Shown: positions 1 to 10,404, numbered from the stretch's first letter. The stretch is 33,088 bases of DNA from Prorocentrum cordatum (GCA_963575745.1 CAUYUJ010006280.1:266131-299218); one strand, 5' to 3'. Notes: generated from the sequence alone by a model not told the origin. A program made the numbers and translations.

Positions 1-28
1 ATGTTCCCGGAAGCCTCTCCGGGAACAT
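1..28. repeat. Perfect 11-bp hairpin
   Basis: Positions 1-11 (ATGTTCCCGGA) are the exact reverse complement of 18-28, with a 6-base loop. The window edge cuts the left context, so it may be one end of a larger inverted repeat. Confidence 0.7.
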
Positions 29-66
29 TACTTCCCTCCATACTCTGGTGTTCACACGTTGTCGGG

Positions 67-95
67 GTTTGCGCTAGAATCTTAGCGCGCGCGCG
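67..95 (+). repeat. GTTTGCGCTAG / GCGCGCGCG motif, copy 1
   Basis: A GTTTGC(G/A)CT motif followed within about 10 bases by an alternating GC tract. Similar copies lie at 8157-8183 and 12936-12959. The last has CTCGAG where the others have CTAGAA. No function is recognised. Confidence 0.5.
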
Positions 96-104
96 TGGTT
101 CTCG

Positions 105-123
105 TGTGTATATATATATATAT

Positions 124-157
<34 letters not shown>

Positions 158-292
158 ATTATATATATGTATATGTGTGTGTATGTATGTATGTATATAT
201 ATAATATATTATATATATGTATATGTGTATATATAAATATAGCGTGTATGCTTGTATTCACGCTATATATATATATATATATATATATATAG
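105..292. repeat. TA-rich microsatellite with embedded hairpin
   Basis: Alternating TA with TGTA and TATG variants. Inside it, 237-246 (ATATAGCGTG) pairs perfectly with 259-268 across a 12-base loop, and the flanking TA tracts could lengthen the cruciform. Open frames here (YIYIY peptides) are repeat artefacts. Confidence 0.9.
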
Positions 293-299
293 ATATCGG

Positions 300-720
300 T
301 CCTGGACGGCTCAGAGGGCCTCGCAACGCCCCCAGCACGCCTACTATTGCTTCGAGACGGTGCGCGAGGCCTCCCAGACGCCCCGAGGGGGGGTCCAAAC
401 TGCTCTCCGAGAGAGCCCCCAAAAGGCAATAATCGTTGATTCCCCGTCGGTTTTCCAAGAGATTTTCCCGTTGTCGCATGCTCCGCTTCCTGACGCCCCG
501 AGGCGGCCCAGGAGACGTCCAAGAGAAGCCCAAGACACGCCACGAGAGCGCCAAGGCGGCCCAAGATGGCCCAAGAGGCCCCCGGACGCTCTCCCAAATG
601 AGCCTGGACACGCCAAACGCGCCCTAACGAGGGCCCAGAGGGGCCCCAACGCGTCCCCCGTGCACGAGCCATCCCAGACTCCCCAAGAGGGCAAGCGGCA
701 CACGTCGCGAATTTCCCCCG
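300..720 (-). repeat. G-run 10-12 bp array (minus orientation)
   Basis: Degenerate repeat of CCCAAGAGGCCC-type units, the reverse complement of the arrays at 10440 and 21290. It encodes nothing recognisable. A T-rich interruption near 425-480 splits it, as in the other arrays. Confidence 0.65.
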
Positions 721-824
721 TGGTCTTTCAAGGGTTTCCCCGCTGCCCGCTGCTGCGCTGCCCGACGCTCTGGGGCGGACGGAGAGGCGTCCGAGATCGC
801 CCAGGCACGCCCTGATGGCGTCGG

Positions 825-851
825 AGGTGGACAGACCTCCTACTCTGACCC
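825..851 (+). mobile_element. Family E, left-end fragment
   Basis: It matches the left end of the E copy at 1714 (GTCGGAGG, then GACAGACCTCCTAC and a CTGAC). The rest of the element is missing because an A-family sequence abuts it at 852. Confidence 0.6.
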
Positions 852-991
852 GCTACAGGAGGAAGACTCAAGAATAGTCCAAAAATAGTCTGGGGACGAT
901 TCTTTGACCATTTTTTCAAGCATTGTCAAATATTTTTGGACTATGTTCCTTTTTCCTCCAAAATCCGCCTGTAGGAGGACATGCCCGACCT
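852..991 (+). mobile_element. Family A short inverted-repeat element (left end lost)
   Basis: It starts with CTACAGGAGGA and ends with CCGCCTGTAGGAGGACATG then CCCGACC. The two ends are inverted copies of each other. The interior is T-rich and matches the A copies at 4510, 18039 and 19751. Counting the lost outer 14 bases gives about 152 bp, the length of intact copies. No coding capacity. Confidence 0.75.
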
Positions 992-1000
992 AAATTTAGA

Positions 1001-1174
1001 CTCGGGGATGGACAGAACCCCCAGCAGTGACACGTCGATTAGTGGATTGTCCGTTTTCGGTTCTCGAGAGGGCGCCGCGGCCGTCATTTACCAGGCTCGC
1101 GCCCGCCAGTTTCGGGCCCGAGGTCGTTTTCACTAAGCCACGTTTTACTAAAGGGAGGTCTGTCCATCCCCGAG
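1001..1174 (+). mobile_element. Family E inverted-repeat element, copy 1
   Basis: Perfect 15-bp terminal inverted repeats: CTCGGGGATGGACAG at 1001-1015 and its reverse complement at 1160-1174. The interior shares TGACACGTCGAT, GAGAGGGCGCCGCGGCCGTC and a TTTACTAAAG segment with copies at 1714 and 24280. At 174 bp with no open frame conserved, it fits a non-autonomous DNA transposon. Its target duplication is not clear (AG or TA). Confidence 0.8.
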
Positions 1175-1359
1175 TAGCTCCCTATGAGGGGCAGCGGAGT
1201 TGGGCAGCGTGGTTGGCAAAAGCAACTGCCGCACGCGTCGGCTGTTTCAACCCGAGTCTGGGGCCACAGCAAGTTTTTGCATTCGTCACCGTGTGGGGAA
1301 CTGGCAAATCGAGCGAACCTTCAGGTGATTCTCTCGAACAATACACACCCCAAGAGGGT

Positions 1360-1710
1360 GACAAGACGGTCTAAGAGGCGGCCAAGATGGCGCAAGAAGG
1401 CTCCCATAGACGGTCCCCAAAAATGAGCTCAGACACGCCAATGAGCCCGCCAGGGGGCGAAGAGAGCTCGAGGACTCCCCGAAGCTGGCGCCGCTGGTTT
1501 CGAAACGGCCCCCGCGCCTTGTCAAGGCGCCCCCACAGGGCTCCCAAATGCCTGTTCGACAGGCACAGACGTCAGCCATAGCCGATTTCCCAAGGGACCC
1601 TCGAGTACTCTCCGGCTGTCGCCTGCTCCCGTGGCCGGCGATCCGGCACCTCTCGAGACGCTCCCTGGGCTGCACCGAGGCGCCCCAAGAGGGCGCCGAG
1701 ACGGCCCACG
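1360..1710 (-). repeat. G-run array (minus orientation), interrupted
   Basis: Scattered CCCAAGAGG, GGCGCCCC and CCCCGAGG units as at 300-720. The middle part (1500-1620) is less regular. No gene seen. Confidence 0.5.
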
Positions 1711-1713
1711 AGG

Positions 1714-1887
1714 CGTCGGAGGCTGACAGACCTCCTACCCTGACACGTCGATTAGCGATTTGGTCGTTCTCGGTTGGCGAGAGGGCGCCGCGGCCGTCAC
1801 TTCTGCGGGTCCAGGTCCGTCGGTTTCGGTCCTGGGCCATTCTCACTAAAGGGTGGTTCACTAAAGGGAGGTTTGTCCACCGCCGAC
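1714..1887 (+). mobile_element. Family E inverted-repeat element, copy 2
   Basis: Same internal order as copy 1 (TGACACGTCGATTAG, then GAGAGGGCGCCGCGGCCGTC) and the same 174-bp length. The ends (GTCGGAGGCTGACAGACCTC and GGGAGGTTTGTCCACCGCC) still pair but are diverged. Confidence 0.8.
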
Positions 1888-2106
1888 CGAAGAGGCCTCA
1901 GGACGGCACCCCGGGACCCGCCGCGACACCCCCAAACGGCTTCACAGGCGGCCGAAGAATAGCCCGAGGCGGCACCCGAAATATGTGCTTCGGCGCCCGG
2001 ACGGGCCCTGCCAGAGGCCTCCACGGGCCTCAGCACGTCCGCAGCCACCATCGTGCTCCCAGAGAGCCACCCGGGACTGTGGTGGTCGCCGCCAGTCCGA
2101 GAAGGA

Positions 2107-2272
2107 GAAGATGCAGGAGGAGGAGGAGGAGGAGGGGGAGGAGGAGGAGGAGAGGGAGGAGGAGGAGGAGGAGGAGGAGGAGGAGGAGGACGACGACGAG
2201 GAGGTGGAGGAGGAGGAGGAGAACGAGGATGAGGAGGAGGAGGAGGAGGAGGAGGAGGAGGAGAGGGGGGGA
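2107..2272 (+). repeat. GGA microsatellite
   Basis: About 165 bp of GGA/GAG with GAC and GAT interruptions. In one frame it reads as a poly-glutamate stretch; in the others poly-arginine or poly-glycine. No independent sign of a gene. Confidence 0.9.
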
Positions 2273-2414
2273 AGCGAGATGGCGGGGCATGAGGTCGATA
2301 ATGCGGAGACAGAGGAGGGCGCGTGTGCGGCTGACAGAAATGAGGAGGGAAGGAATGAGGATGCCGAGGACGAAGATGGTACTCCCTCTCTCCCGACGGG
2401 AGAGGTGCTCCAGC

Positions 2415-2960
2415 CCGTGTCGCGTCAGACATCCTCGTTGTTGTGTTGGGGCGGTCCAGCCCGTTTTGCTCCAGACATCTTCGCAATTGTGGGCTCCGAG
2501 ACGCGAGAGTTCCAGCCAGCTACCCCCCGGAGATATTCGCAACTCAGGGCCAATGGATGCTCTGACCTGAGGTGGTCAGCCAGTTTCGCTTCACACTCCG
2601 TCACAACTCTGGGCTCGGAGATAACCTGGCCTAAGGTCGTCCAGCCATCTTCGCCTGATGCATCCTCGCTACTCTGGATGAATCGATCGTCTTGCCTCAC
2701 GTTATCCGATCCCGCTTGCTCGCATTTGTGGTGGTTCGCGTCTGCCGTGGACTTTTCGTTTCGCTTGGGATATCCTCGCAACTCCGGGTTCATGGATGCA
2801 TGTTCTCACCCCACGTGGTCCGAGTCTTCTTCGCCCGAGACATCGTCGGAATTGTGGGTTCGGTGATGCCCCCACCTGGGGTGGTCCAACCAACTTCGCC
2901 CGAGGTCTCGCCAGGACTGGGCTCAGAGATCTCCGGGCCCATTCGACAATGGGGATCTCC
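2415..2960 (+). repeat. Degenerate minisatellite, unit about 45-70 bp
   Basis: A motif like CATCTTCGCAATTGTGGGCT followed by CAGCC recurs near 2431, 2477, 2531, 2597, 2660, 2721, 2770, 2840 and 2908. Each repeat sits in a different reading frame, so I do not read it as protein-coding. Confidence 0.6.
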
Positions 2961-3540
2961 TATCGGATGGGCACTCGTGGAAACTGGAAGCCTCCTTCTT
3001 GCCAGTGGCAAATATGGCAAGCGGGGGCCGCGTGTCAAACGGGCAGAGGCAGCTGGGCATCTCGTGAGGCGACTTGCCCGTCCTCTGCCGACGGGTTTTT
3101 GGAAGAATGATCTCACACGCCGGACACCCCAGGTGGGTGGGCCAGCATACAGGGCCCGGCCTGAATAAGGAACACTTATGTTTCAAAAGGGGTTCGGTCG
3201 TTCTCTTGGTTTGCATACGTTCCGCTACCTTTTTGGCGGCGAGCCCCCCTGGTGTTCTTTCGGACTTCCTGGATTTACTTGGAAAGAAAGGGGCTTCGTT
3301 CCTTACGAATCCTTCCTTAGGCCAGGCCGAATACTATAGACAATCGAGCGCACCATGGGACACAAATCCCTGCCTTCTATGCTACGGGGCGCGTCGTCGC
3401 AGCGGCGTGGCCCCATCAGTCAGACTGCAGCAGCTGTGCTCCGCCATGCGTCTGCGACGCAAGACCGGGCGTGAGATCACCTCGCCCTCGGGGCTGTCGG
3501 GTTCGGCAGGGCGTGCGGCGCCGCGCCTCCGTCCGTTCGT
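2961..3540. other. Unique-looking sequence, no gene seen
   Basis: Mixed-composition sequence without a recognised protein, RNA or repeat. Open frames on both strands overlap each other and have no conserved features. Confidence 0.5.
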
Positions 3541-3752
3541 CCCTCCGTCCTTCTCCCCTCGCCCTCCGACCTTGCTGCTGCCGTCCCTCGCCCTCCCTCC
3601 CTCGCCCTCGCGCTGCCCCTGTCGCCCCTCGTCCTCCGTCCCTCGCCCCTCGACCTCTCTGCCGTCGCCCCTCGTCCTTCGCCCCTCCTCCTCCTCGCGC
3701 TGCCCCTGCCGCCCCTCGCCCTGCCCGCGGCGGCCGGCCGTCGCCCCCTCTG
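3541..3752. repeat. C/T-rich low-complexity tract
   Basis: CCCTCG, GCCCCTCG and CCTCC repeats, strongly pyrimidine on the plus strand. Open frames are low-complexity (arginine, proline, serine). Confidence 0.75.
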
Positions 3753-3754
3753 TG

Positions 3755-3927
3755 TGAAAACACACGCACTGTGGGACAACAAAAACAACACTGTGAGAAC
3801 AAAAAAAGATTGTGGGAAAAACACAACACACTGGGGGGGAAAAAAACAACACACACTGTGCTGTTTTTTTTCAACCGTGTTTTTTTCCCAACAGACTGTG
3901 TTTCTTTTTGTTGTTTTTTCACCCCCG
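3755..3927. repeat. Inverted array of A-rich and T-rich 20-25 bp units
   Basis: The left half has repeated units of the form CACTGTGGGA followed by ACAAAAACAA. The right half is the reverse complement pattern (TGTGTTTCTTTTTGTTG). Outer ends GTGTGAAAAC and GTTTTTTCACCC can pair. This AT-rich block sits between very GC-rich flanks. Confidence 0.6.
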
Positions 3928-4046
3928 CTGCCGCTCCCCCCGCGCGCCTCTCGGGCCGCGGGCCGCGCCCCGTGCCGGAGCTCGGCCGCCCGCCGGACGG
4001 GCCGGGCGGCGCCTCCCCGGCCCTGAGGTCGGGCTTGCCCCTCTTC

Positions 4047-4262
4047 GGGGGCGGCCTCCTCCTCCTCCTCCTCCTCCTACCTCCTCCTCCCTCCTCCCTC
4101 CCTCCTCCTCCTCCCTCCTCCTCCTCCTCCTCCTCCTCCTCCTCCTCCTCCTCCTCCTCCTCCTGCTCCCTCCTCCTCCCTCCTCCTCCTCCTCCCTCCT
4201 TCAACTCCCTCCTCCCCCTCCACACTCCTCCTCACTCCTTCTCCTCCCTCCTCCTCCTTCGG
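4047..4262 (-). repeat. TCC microsatellite
   Basis: About 200 bp of CTC/TCC with short interruptions. Confidence 0.9.
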
Positions 4263-4509
4263 CGGAGGTGCTCGGGTGGTCTCGGCTCCTCCTCTCGGGG
4301 GCAGCGACAGGGGGGGGATAGGCAGAGGGTCGGGGGCGGCAAAGCGGGGGGTGATGACTAGGGGGGGGATCTCATGGCGGGGGCCACGATATCTCCCCAG
4401 AGCTCATGGCGCCTCGTTTTATTTCATGACGTCCCTGGCCCCCCCGCTGGGCCGCGCACATGCCGACGGTCGTGATTTGCACCCCCCCCCTCTTGGGCAC
4501 CCCGCTCTT

Positions 4510-4834
4510 GGGCGCTCCCGACTCTACAGGAGGAATACGGTGGAGGCGTTGGTTACGGAACAGTCCCAGGAGGCGCCAGACCCTGGAGGATTCTTTGTCC
4601 GATGAGGGTGGCGGTGATGTCCATGGCCGATCCACCACGATTGGAGTTCCACTGGCTTCCAGACTCCGGATTCTTTATCTAAGGGTTCCTTACCCATTGC
4701 CCCCACCGTATTCAAGAATAGTCAAAACATAGACAGGGGACAATTTTTTGAGCATTGTTCGAGTATGTTTGAATATTTTGTGGGTATTTTTTATGTTTCG
4801 TTCAAAATCCCCCTGGTAGGGGGACACGCCCAAC
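4510..4834 (+). mobile_element. Family A element carrying a nested insert
   Basis: The left end is CTCTACAGGAGGAA at 4522-4535 and the right end TAGGGGGACACGCCCAAC at 4817-4834. The total is 325 bp. Removing the 171-bp insert and one TA copy leaves 152 bp, the same as the intact A copy at 19751-19902. The interior (CAAGAATAGTC, a T-rich block) matches the A sequence at 852. Confidence 0.8.
4538..4708 (+). mobile_element. 171-bp TA-flanked inverted-repeat element nested in A
   Basis: It begins CGGTGGAGGC and ends GCCCCCACCG. The terminal inverted repeat is about 24 bp with 19 matches. TA lies directly on both sides (4536-4537 and 4709-4710), and deleting the insert plus one TA restores GGAATATTCAAG, the sequence found in the A end at 28530. 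TA duplications are typical of Tc1/mariner-type elements; no transposase is present, so this would be a non-autonomous copy. Confidence 0.75.
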
Positions 4835-5106
4835 CTAACCCTAGTCCTCCCTCTCTGTGCAGGGGGTCCTTCAGATTGCAACAGGCGCGCAGGTGTTTGT
4901 ACAAGTTGGTTGCTCGTGGTCGTCCTGCCTGTAGTGTTGCATTTTGCGCATTGCCATGGAAGTTTGGCTTGAGCCATCTGGTAGCATCGATGCCCATCAT
5001 TACCTTGATGGGCCTTTTGATGCGGAGGAGGAGGTGGAGTAGCAGTATAAGTAGGAGTAGGAGCTCCGACAGGAAGGAGGGCGATGACATCCGAGTCAGA
5101 GGATAA

Positions 5107-5272
5107 CGAGGAGGAGGAGGCGGAGGAGGAGGAGGAGGAGGAGGAGGAGGGAGGAGAAGGAGGCAGGGTCCTGCGCAGGGTAAGCTAGGATGAGGTCCGA
5201 GGAGGAGGAGGAGGAGGAGGAGGAGGAGGAGGAGGAGGAGCTCTGAAGAGGAGGAGGAGGAGGACGAGGAAA
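5107..5272 (+). repeat. GGA microsatellite
   Basis: Two GGA blocks (5107-5160 and 5197-5272) separated by mixed sequence. Confidence 0.9.
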
Positions 5273-5627
5273 AGAAGGTGGAGAGTGCCGTCCTCACAGC
5301 TTCCAGTCGGAGATGAGGTGAAGGGCTCTTCCAGAGTTCGGACGGCGTTGGGTTGTAGGCCCTTGCTGTGTTTAGTCGAAGGCGAGTTATACGCCCCCCT
5401 CCGTGTGCGGTCGAACGTGAGCTGGACAGAAGGGGCCCAGCGACTAACGTTTGTCCAGAATTTGACGGGACCCAACAACCAGGCTTCGATGCCGTTGAGG
5501 AGGGTGAGGATGGCGATGAGGAGGGTAGTATATCGAGGTGGGTGAGAATGACGAGGGTTTGGTGAAGGAACATCGTCCGGGATCCAGGAGGGGAGATTCT
5601 CATGAGATGGTTCCGATGGCGATGCTG
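5273..5627. other. Unique-looking sequence, no gene seen
   Basis: Mixed sequence between GGA and GAT arrays. It has short open frames on both strands and none is recognisable. Confidence 0.5.
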
Positions 5628-5827
5628 GTGATGATCTGTTGATGATGACGATGACGATGACGATGATGATGACGAGGAAGAGGAGTAAGAAGGCGGAGGA
5701 GGAGGATGATGAATGAGAGGAGTAATCACCATCATCACGAGGATTCTGTTGATGTCGATGATGATGATCATATGATAATGGGGATTAGAACTGGCCGCTC
5801 AGAGATTTTGATAAGACGATGAGGATG

Positions 5828-5877
<50 letters not shown>

Positions 5878-6035
5878 GATGACGATGATGATGATGATGA
5901 TGATTATGTTGGTGGTGATGATGGTGAGGATGACGATGATTCTGCTGATGTTGATGATGCTGACGATGATGACGATGATGATCATGATGATGATGATGAT
6001 GATGCTGATGATGATGATGATGATGATGACGGTGC

Positions 6036-6068
<33 letters not shown>

Positions 6069-6650
6069 CACTGATAATGACGGCAAGAAGGAGACGGAGG
6101 GGGGTTATGATGTTGATTGTGAGGACGATGACGGCGATGTTGATGATGATTATGTGGTTGATGGCAACGGTGATGGTGATGGTGGTGATGATTATGACGA
6201 CGATGCGGATGCTGATGCGGATGCTGTTACTGATGCTGCTGCTGATGATGCTGGTGATGCTGATGCTGATGCTGATGATACTGCTGCTGATGATGCTGAT
6301 CATGATGATGATGATGCTAATGCTAATGGCGGTTATGATGATGATTACTATGATGATGGTGGTGATGATGATGAACATGATGATGATGCTGACGATGACG
6401 ATGATGATGACGATGTTGATGCTGATGATGATGATGCTGATGATCAGGATGATGATGGGAATGATGGTGATGATGATGATGATGGTGATGGTGATGGTGG
6501 AGGTGATGGTGATGGTCATGATCTTGATGATGCTAATACTGATGATGTTGATGATGATGATTGATGCTGATGATGATGATGATGATGAGGAGGAGGAGGA
6601 GGAGGATGACGATGACGATGACGGTGATGCTGACTATGATGATGACGATG
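5628..6650 (+). repeat. GAT microsatellite, about 1 kb
   Basis: Nearly continuous GAT/ATG/TGA trinucleotides with GAC and GCT variants. Long frames are open on both strands (methionine/aspartate-rich plus, isoleucine/histidine-rich minus) because the repeat lacks stops in those frames, so they do not indicate genes. A short non-GAT insert lies near 6080-6110. Confidence 0.95.
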
Positions 6651-6699
6651 CGGCGGAGCAGGAATAGGACGGCCGTCACATGTGTTACCTTCCACCTCT

Positions 6700-7180
6700 A
6701 CGTCTTGAGAAGCTCCCTGGGAGCCCAGTTGGTCAGTCTTTTGGCCGTCTGGGGCTCTCGTGGAGCAGTTCTGGGGGACCTTCGTGCCTTCTTGGCCAGC
6801 CCTCTTTGGGCCCTCTTGTAATGGTTGGAGGCTTGCTGGGCTGTCTTGTGGCCCTCTGGGCACTCTTGACTTGACTGTCTGGGTTGGCGGGTCTCTTGCG
6901 GCCGTCATTGGGCCGTGTCTGGGCTTTCTTGGTTTGCTTTGAGGCCCTCTTTGAGGATTCTGAGGCGATTTTGGGGCCGTCTTCTGGCCATATTGGTGGA
7001 GACGTCTTGGGCCGTCTGAGCAGAAGTGAGCCCGAAAAGGTGAAGACGCCGAACACTTTCAGTTTGGCCTCTTCGGAACCTACTGCGGGTCTTTGGTGGG
7101 GTGTCTTAGGCCGTCTTGAGGCCATCTTGGGCCGCCTTGAAGTCATCTTGGGCCGTTTCGGGGGCGTCGTTGACAATCAT
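6700..7180 (+). repeat. G-run array (plus orientation)
   Basis: Units such as TCTTGGGCCG and CTCTTGGGG, more diverged than the arrays at 10440 and 21290. An interruption near 7030-7075 contains AAAAGGTGAAGACGCC, like the AAAAGGCGAGAA interruptions in other arrays. Confidence 0.7.
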
Positions 7181-7258
7181 GGCGGCCTCGGTTGCCTGTC
7201 TCGGCCGTCTTGGGAGCTCGGGGGGGGAGGAGGGAAGAGGAGGAATGGCGCATGAAGA

Positions 7259-8320
7259 AGCGAAGTGCTGCCCCTTCCCCCCCTGCAGGCCCGGGTACAT
7301 TTGGCACAGAAAGCATTGCTGTTTTCCCCGCGGGTTCCAACGCCATGTTGGCATTGGCGTTTGGACAGCACGGGAAGATTTTACCGAGGCGGAGCTGCTC
7401 GGACATCCCGAGCATTGCTCATGTATCTGGCTGTCTGTGGCAAGTCCCTCCACCGTACCAGTCCAGCACCTTGGGTTACGATTAAACAGGGAGCCGCAAC
7501 GCGCCACACACCGCATCCCGAGGCTTATGAAAAGTCGAGCATGTGACACGCTGTTCTGCTTTGTGTCCGTCTGGGAAACGGGTACGGACGTGAGCATGTG
7601 CTCATGAGGGGGAAGAGGAGGGGGAGTAGGACAGAGATGAGGAGGGTGATGTGGACGGGCGCCGCGTCGGCATTGGCAGTTGGACCAGTCGGGACACGGT
7701 TGGTTGGCGATCTCCCTGTGATTGTGTTGATATTTGCTCTCCATGGTGGTACTCGCGATTCTGTGATGGCTGCTCGATCGCCGCGGCCCGCCGGATCGCT
7801 GCAGCCTGGGCCAAGGAGCACCACTCGATCCATGATCGGCGGTGGACGTTGTGTGCGGTTGGGGGCACCCAGTTGTTCGAGCGGGAAAGAGGAGGAGGAG
7901 CAGAAGGAGGAGGAGGAGGACGACGACGACGAGGGGTAAGAGGAGGAGGTGGAGGATAGGGAGGACGAATAGATCAGGAAGGAGGCTGGCAGACGCGAAG
8001 TGCTGCCTCCTGCAGGCACGTGTGCAGTTTGCACCGCCCGTCGCGCGCGCTGTCCTTATAGTATCGAGCAACATGTTGGCATTGGCATGTGCACGGGGCG
8101 GGACGGGGTCGTCGAGACACGTGTGGCTAAATTTTGCAAGCGCTCTTCATGTGCTTGTCTGCACTAGAACCTAAGCGCGCGCGAAGCGCGCGATGCGATG
8201 GTGGTACTTGCGATTCGGTGACGGCTGTTCGATCGCCGCGGCCCGGTGGTGCGCATCGCCGCAGCCACAGAAGCACGACCGGGGGGAGGGGGACGTTGTG
8301 TGAAGTTTGGGGGGAGGGGG
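7259..8320 (+). repeat. Duplicated modules
   Basis: CGAAGTGCTGCC then TGCAGGC occurs at 7259-7292 and 7996-8022. ATGTTGGCATTGGC follows both. A 64-69 bp module with GGTGGTACT, GCGATTC, TCGATCGCCGCGGCCC and CGCAGCC or TGCAGCC occurs at 7743-7806 and 8198-8266, each followed by GGACGTTGTGTG. Order is conserved, so this looks like an old segmental duplication. No protein recognised. Confidence 0.65.
7892..7960 (+). repeat. GGA microsatellite
   Basis: Short GGA/GAC array lying between the two duplicated modules. Confidence 0.85.
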
Positions 8321-8693
8321 GCCTTCGCTGGTGCGCGGACGGATCCAGTGGGTGTTTGGCGGGCGGGGCGAAGAATTGTGACGGGCGCCCCAATGGGGCC
8401 AGGGGGGCGGGGGGGGGGGGCGCTCGTAGAGTTCAAGCCAAGAATTATCGAAAGGGGGGGCCCGAAAAAAACAAAACGCCACATGAAGCTTTGGGGGGCT
8501 GCCATGGCTGGGGGGGGGGGAACGTTGGCATGTTTTGGGCCAAAAATTGTCGAGCGGGGGGTATTTCGGAACGAACACCCCAATGAGGCGAAGGGGGGCT
8601 GGGTGACCTGCCAGGACGTCGTCGCACGTAGGTCAAAAAGTGGCGAAGCGTCCTGGCTTGCCTATAACGCCACCAAAATATGTTATAATAATT
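8321..8693. other. G-rich sequence with poly-G runs, no gene seen
   Basis: Several runs of 7-10 G (8286-8330, 8401-8420, 8454-8460, 8511-8520). Similar phrases (CCAAGAATTATCGA, CCAAAAATTGTCGAGCGGG) occur at 8437 and 8540, so it is partly repetitive. Confidence 0.5.
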
Positions 8694-8880
8694 TTTCGTG
8701 GTTTGCACGACATGTTCTTAGAACAGCTCTGATTGAGACTGTATTGGTTTAGTACATCGGGTTAATGTCATAATAACCTGTTGTTATTCTTAGAGAATTT
8801 CTGGATTATGCGAACAATTCGCGGTAGGACTATAGGCCTGCCGGGACGGTGGTTATTTCCTCAAGTAGGTGCAGGTTATC
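8694..8880 (+). repeat. Family D repeat, copy 1
   Basis: It shares GACATGTTCTTAGAACAG, then TTGAGACTGT, then CATCGGG with 15562-15745. Similarity continues to a common CTCAAGTA near the end. It contains the palindrome TGTTCTTAGAACA. No coding signal. Confidence 0.7.
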
Positions 8881-8979
8881 TGGCTTTCTTTGCGTTCGCA
8901 CACAGGAACACCCCGACGCGCCTCGCGGGGCGCCCCTTTTGTGCGAGAAGAGAGACACGACGATTGCCTCCGCCTTCTC

Positions 8980-9220
8980 TCTCTGCCGTTCCTCTCCCGC
9001 AGTCTTTCGCCGTCTTCAGCTCCCTCCTGTCCCTCTTTTCTTTCCCGTTGCCTCTTCCATCTCTTGCTTGCAGCCCCCCTGCCTGCTCCTTTTGTCCACC
9101 CTCCGTCTGTCTTCATCCACCCTGATGTTCCTTCCCGCCGTCCTCCCAATTCCCATCGACCCTGACCTATCCATCCTCGCACTCCCTCTCTGCCCTCCCT
9201 CCGCCCCTCCCCCCATTGCT
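8980..9220. repeat. C/T-rich low-complexity tract
   Basis: Pyrimidine-rich plus strand (CCTCTCC, CCCTCC). No gene seen. Confidence 0.5.
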
Positions 9221-9379
9221 TTCGCAAGCCCCTCCGCGGTCTTGAGCCTCCAGTGGCTGCGGCCTCTCCTCGCGCTGCTCGTCCCCCCACCGCCGGGAAG
9301 CCAGTCTTACATACTTCCAATGGGTTCTTCCAGCGCTGCCGCGTGCTGGCACTGCCGACCACTCAGAACGGTTCAAGGA

Positions 9380-9600
9380 GGCTTCAGCTGGGCCCTAAGA
9401 CGGTCCGAGAGGGTCCAACGACGACCAAAGAACCACCCCGAGCAGGCCCGATGCGCACCCAGGAGGGCCCCAAGGGGAGAGTCCCCACGACTCCGAAAGC
9501 ACCAGCAGGCCCCCAAGACGATTCCCAGAGGCCCTCCGAGGCACCCAAGGCGCCTTCAAAATGCTCCAAGGGGCCCTTTCGGAGGCTCTCCCCCAACAAA
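9380..9600 (-). repeat. G-run array (minus orientation)
   Basis: Units such as CCCCAAGG, CCCAAGACG and CCTCCGAGGC, reverse complement of the plus-strand arrays. A family G fragment follows at 9643. Confidence 0.65.
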
Positions 9601-9642
9601 CAGGAAGCCGTGCATCCATGAAGGACGCGCTGGCAGAACTAG

Positions 9643-9676
9643 CAATTCTAGACGCTTCGCGTATCCCCACCAGCCC
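9643..9676 (-). repeat. Family G fragment
   Basis: ATTCTAGACGCTTCGCGTAT followed by CCCCACCAGCCC, shared with 20234-20266 and partly with 10405-10425. Confidence 0.7.
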
Positions 9677-9699
9677 ACTCCCTGGGACTTCGTGACTAC

Positions 9700-10365
9700 G
9701 GATTGCTTGTGCTGCAGTGGGTATGCGGCAGCGTAGCTTTCTCTGAGCGCCTTTTCCTCTTACTGGCCCCTCTGCGTGGGAGGAGAGCCGCTCTTTGTTT
9801 GTCACTTAGTTGCTTCCTGGTACACGCCCCGTCACTCTCGATTGACCGGTGTGTCTCTCTCAAGGTCGGGTGCCGGTGTACCCCTGCACTGCGTCACATC
9901 ATGTCGTTGATCTCTCGCGTGCAGACGCATCCCTCCGCAGTTGTTCTGAGGTTGACTCCGGTTGTCTATGACTTCAGGCGTACTTTGTCAGCCGCCGGAT
10001 GCGTTTTCTGAAGCTGCGACGGTTCGCTGGCGCTGTCAGAAACTCTTCTCCCTGCCGGACGACGTCAGTTCTTATGCCTACGGTCTCGCTCATACCCGAC
10101 AGACACCCTGGGCTCTCTGACACCTTTCTTGCACGGAGACTGATTCCCACTACCATGTGTTTGTCGGACCGACACGATCCATGACTGGGGATGTGCGTCG
10201 CGCCATTTTGGCTGCGTCCTCCCTGCTTCCTGGGTGGCTGTTTTCTCAGACTCCCTGGGCTGCAGTTTGCACCGCCGCCTGATCCGCGGCCCCCGCGCGC
10301 GCCCGGCTAATTCGTCACGGCCGCAGCCCGACCGTGACCCGCCGCCGCCGGCGCTTCCGCCTGCG
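9700..10365. other. Unique-looking sequence, no gene seen
   Basis: Mixed composition. Open frames on both strands are short and unrecognised. The 12-base GCCATTTTGGCT at 10202-10213 is discussed under rejected items. Confidence 0.5.
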
Positions 10366-10366
10366 G

Positions 10367-10369
<3 letters not shown>

Positions 10370-10397
<28 letters not shown>

Positions 10398-10398
10398 A
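10370..10398. repeat. TA microsatellite
   Basis: About 12 TA units directly beside a family G copy. Confidence 0.9.
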
Positions 10399-10404
10399 CA
10401 TATA

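Noticed and set aside
1985-2866. 293-codon acidic open frame
   Set aside because: It joins a GGA array to a minisatellite whose repeats fall in different frames, so there is no frame conservation.
5819-6667. Long open frames through the GAT array, both strands
   Set aside because: The repeat lacks stops in several frames at once, and the products are pure low complexity (M/D or I/T).
10202-10213. GCCATTTTGGCT, as in the core of the dinoflagellate spliced leader
   Set aside because: Only 12 bases match, the flanks do not fit, and the word is itself nearly palindromic. Not enough to assign the organism or a gene.
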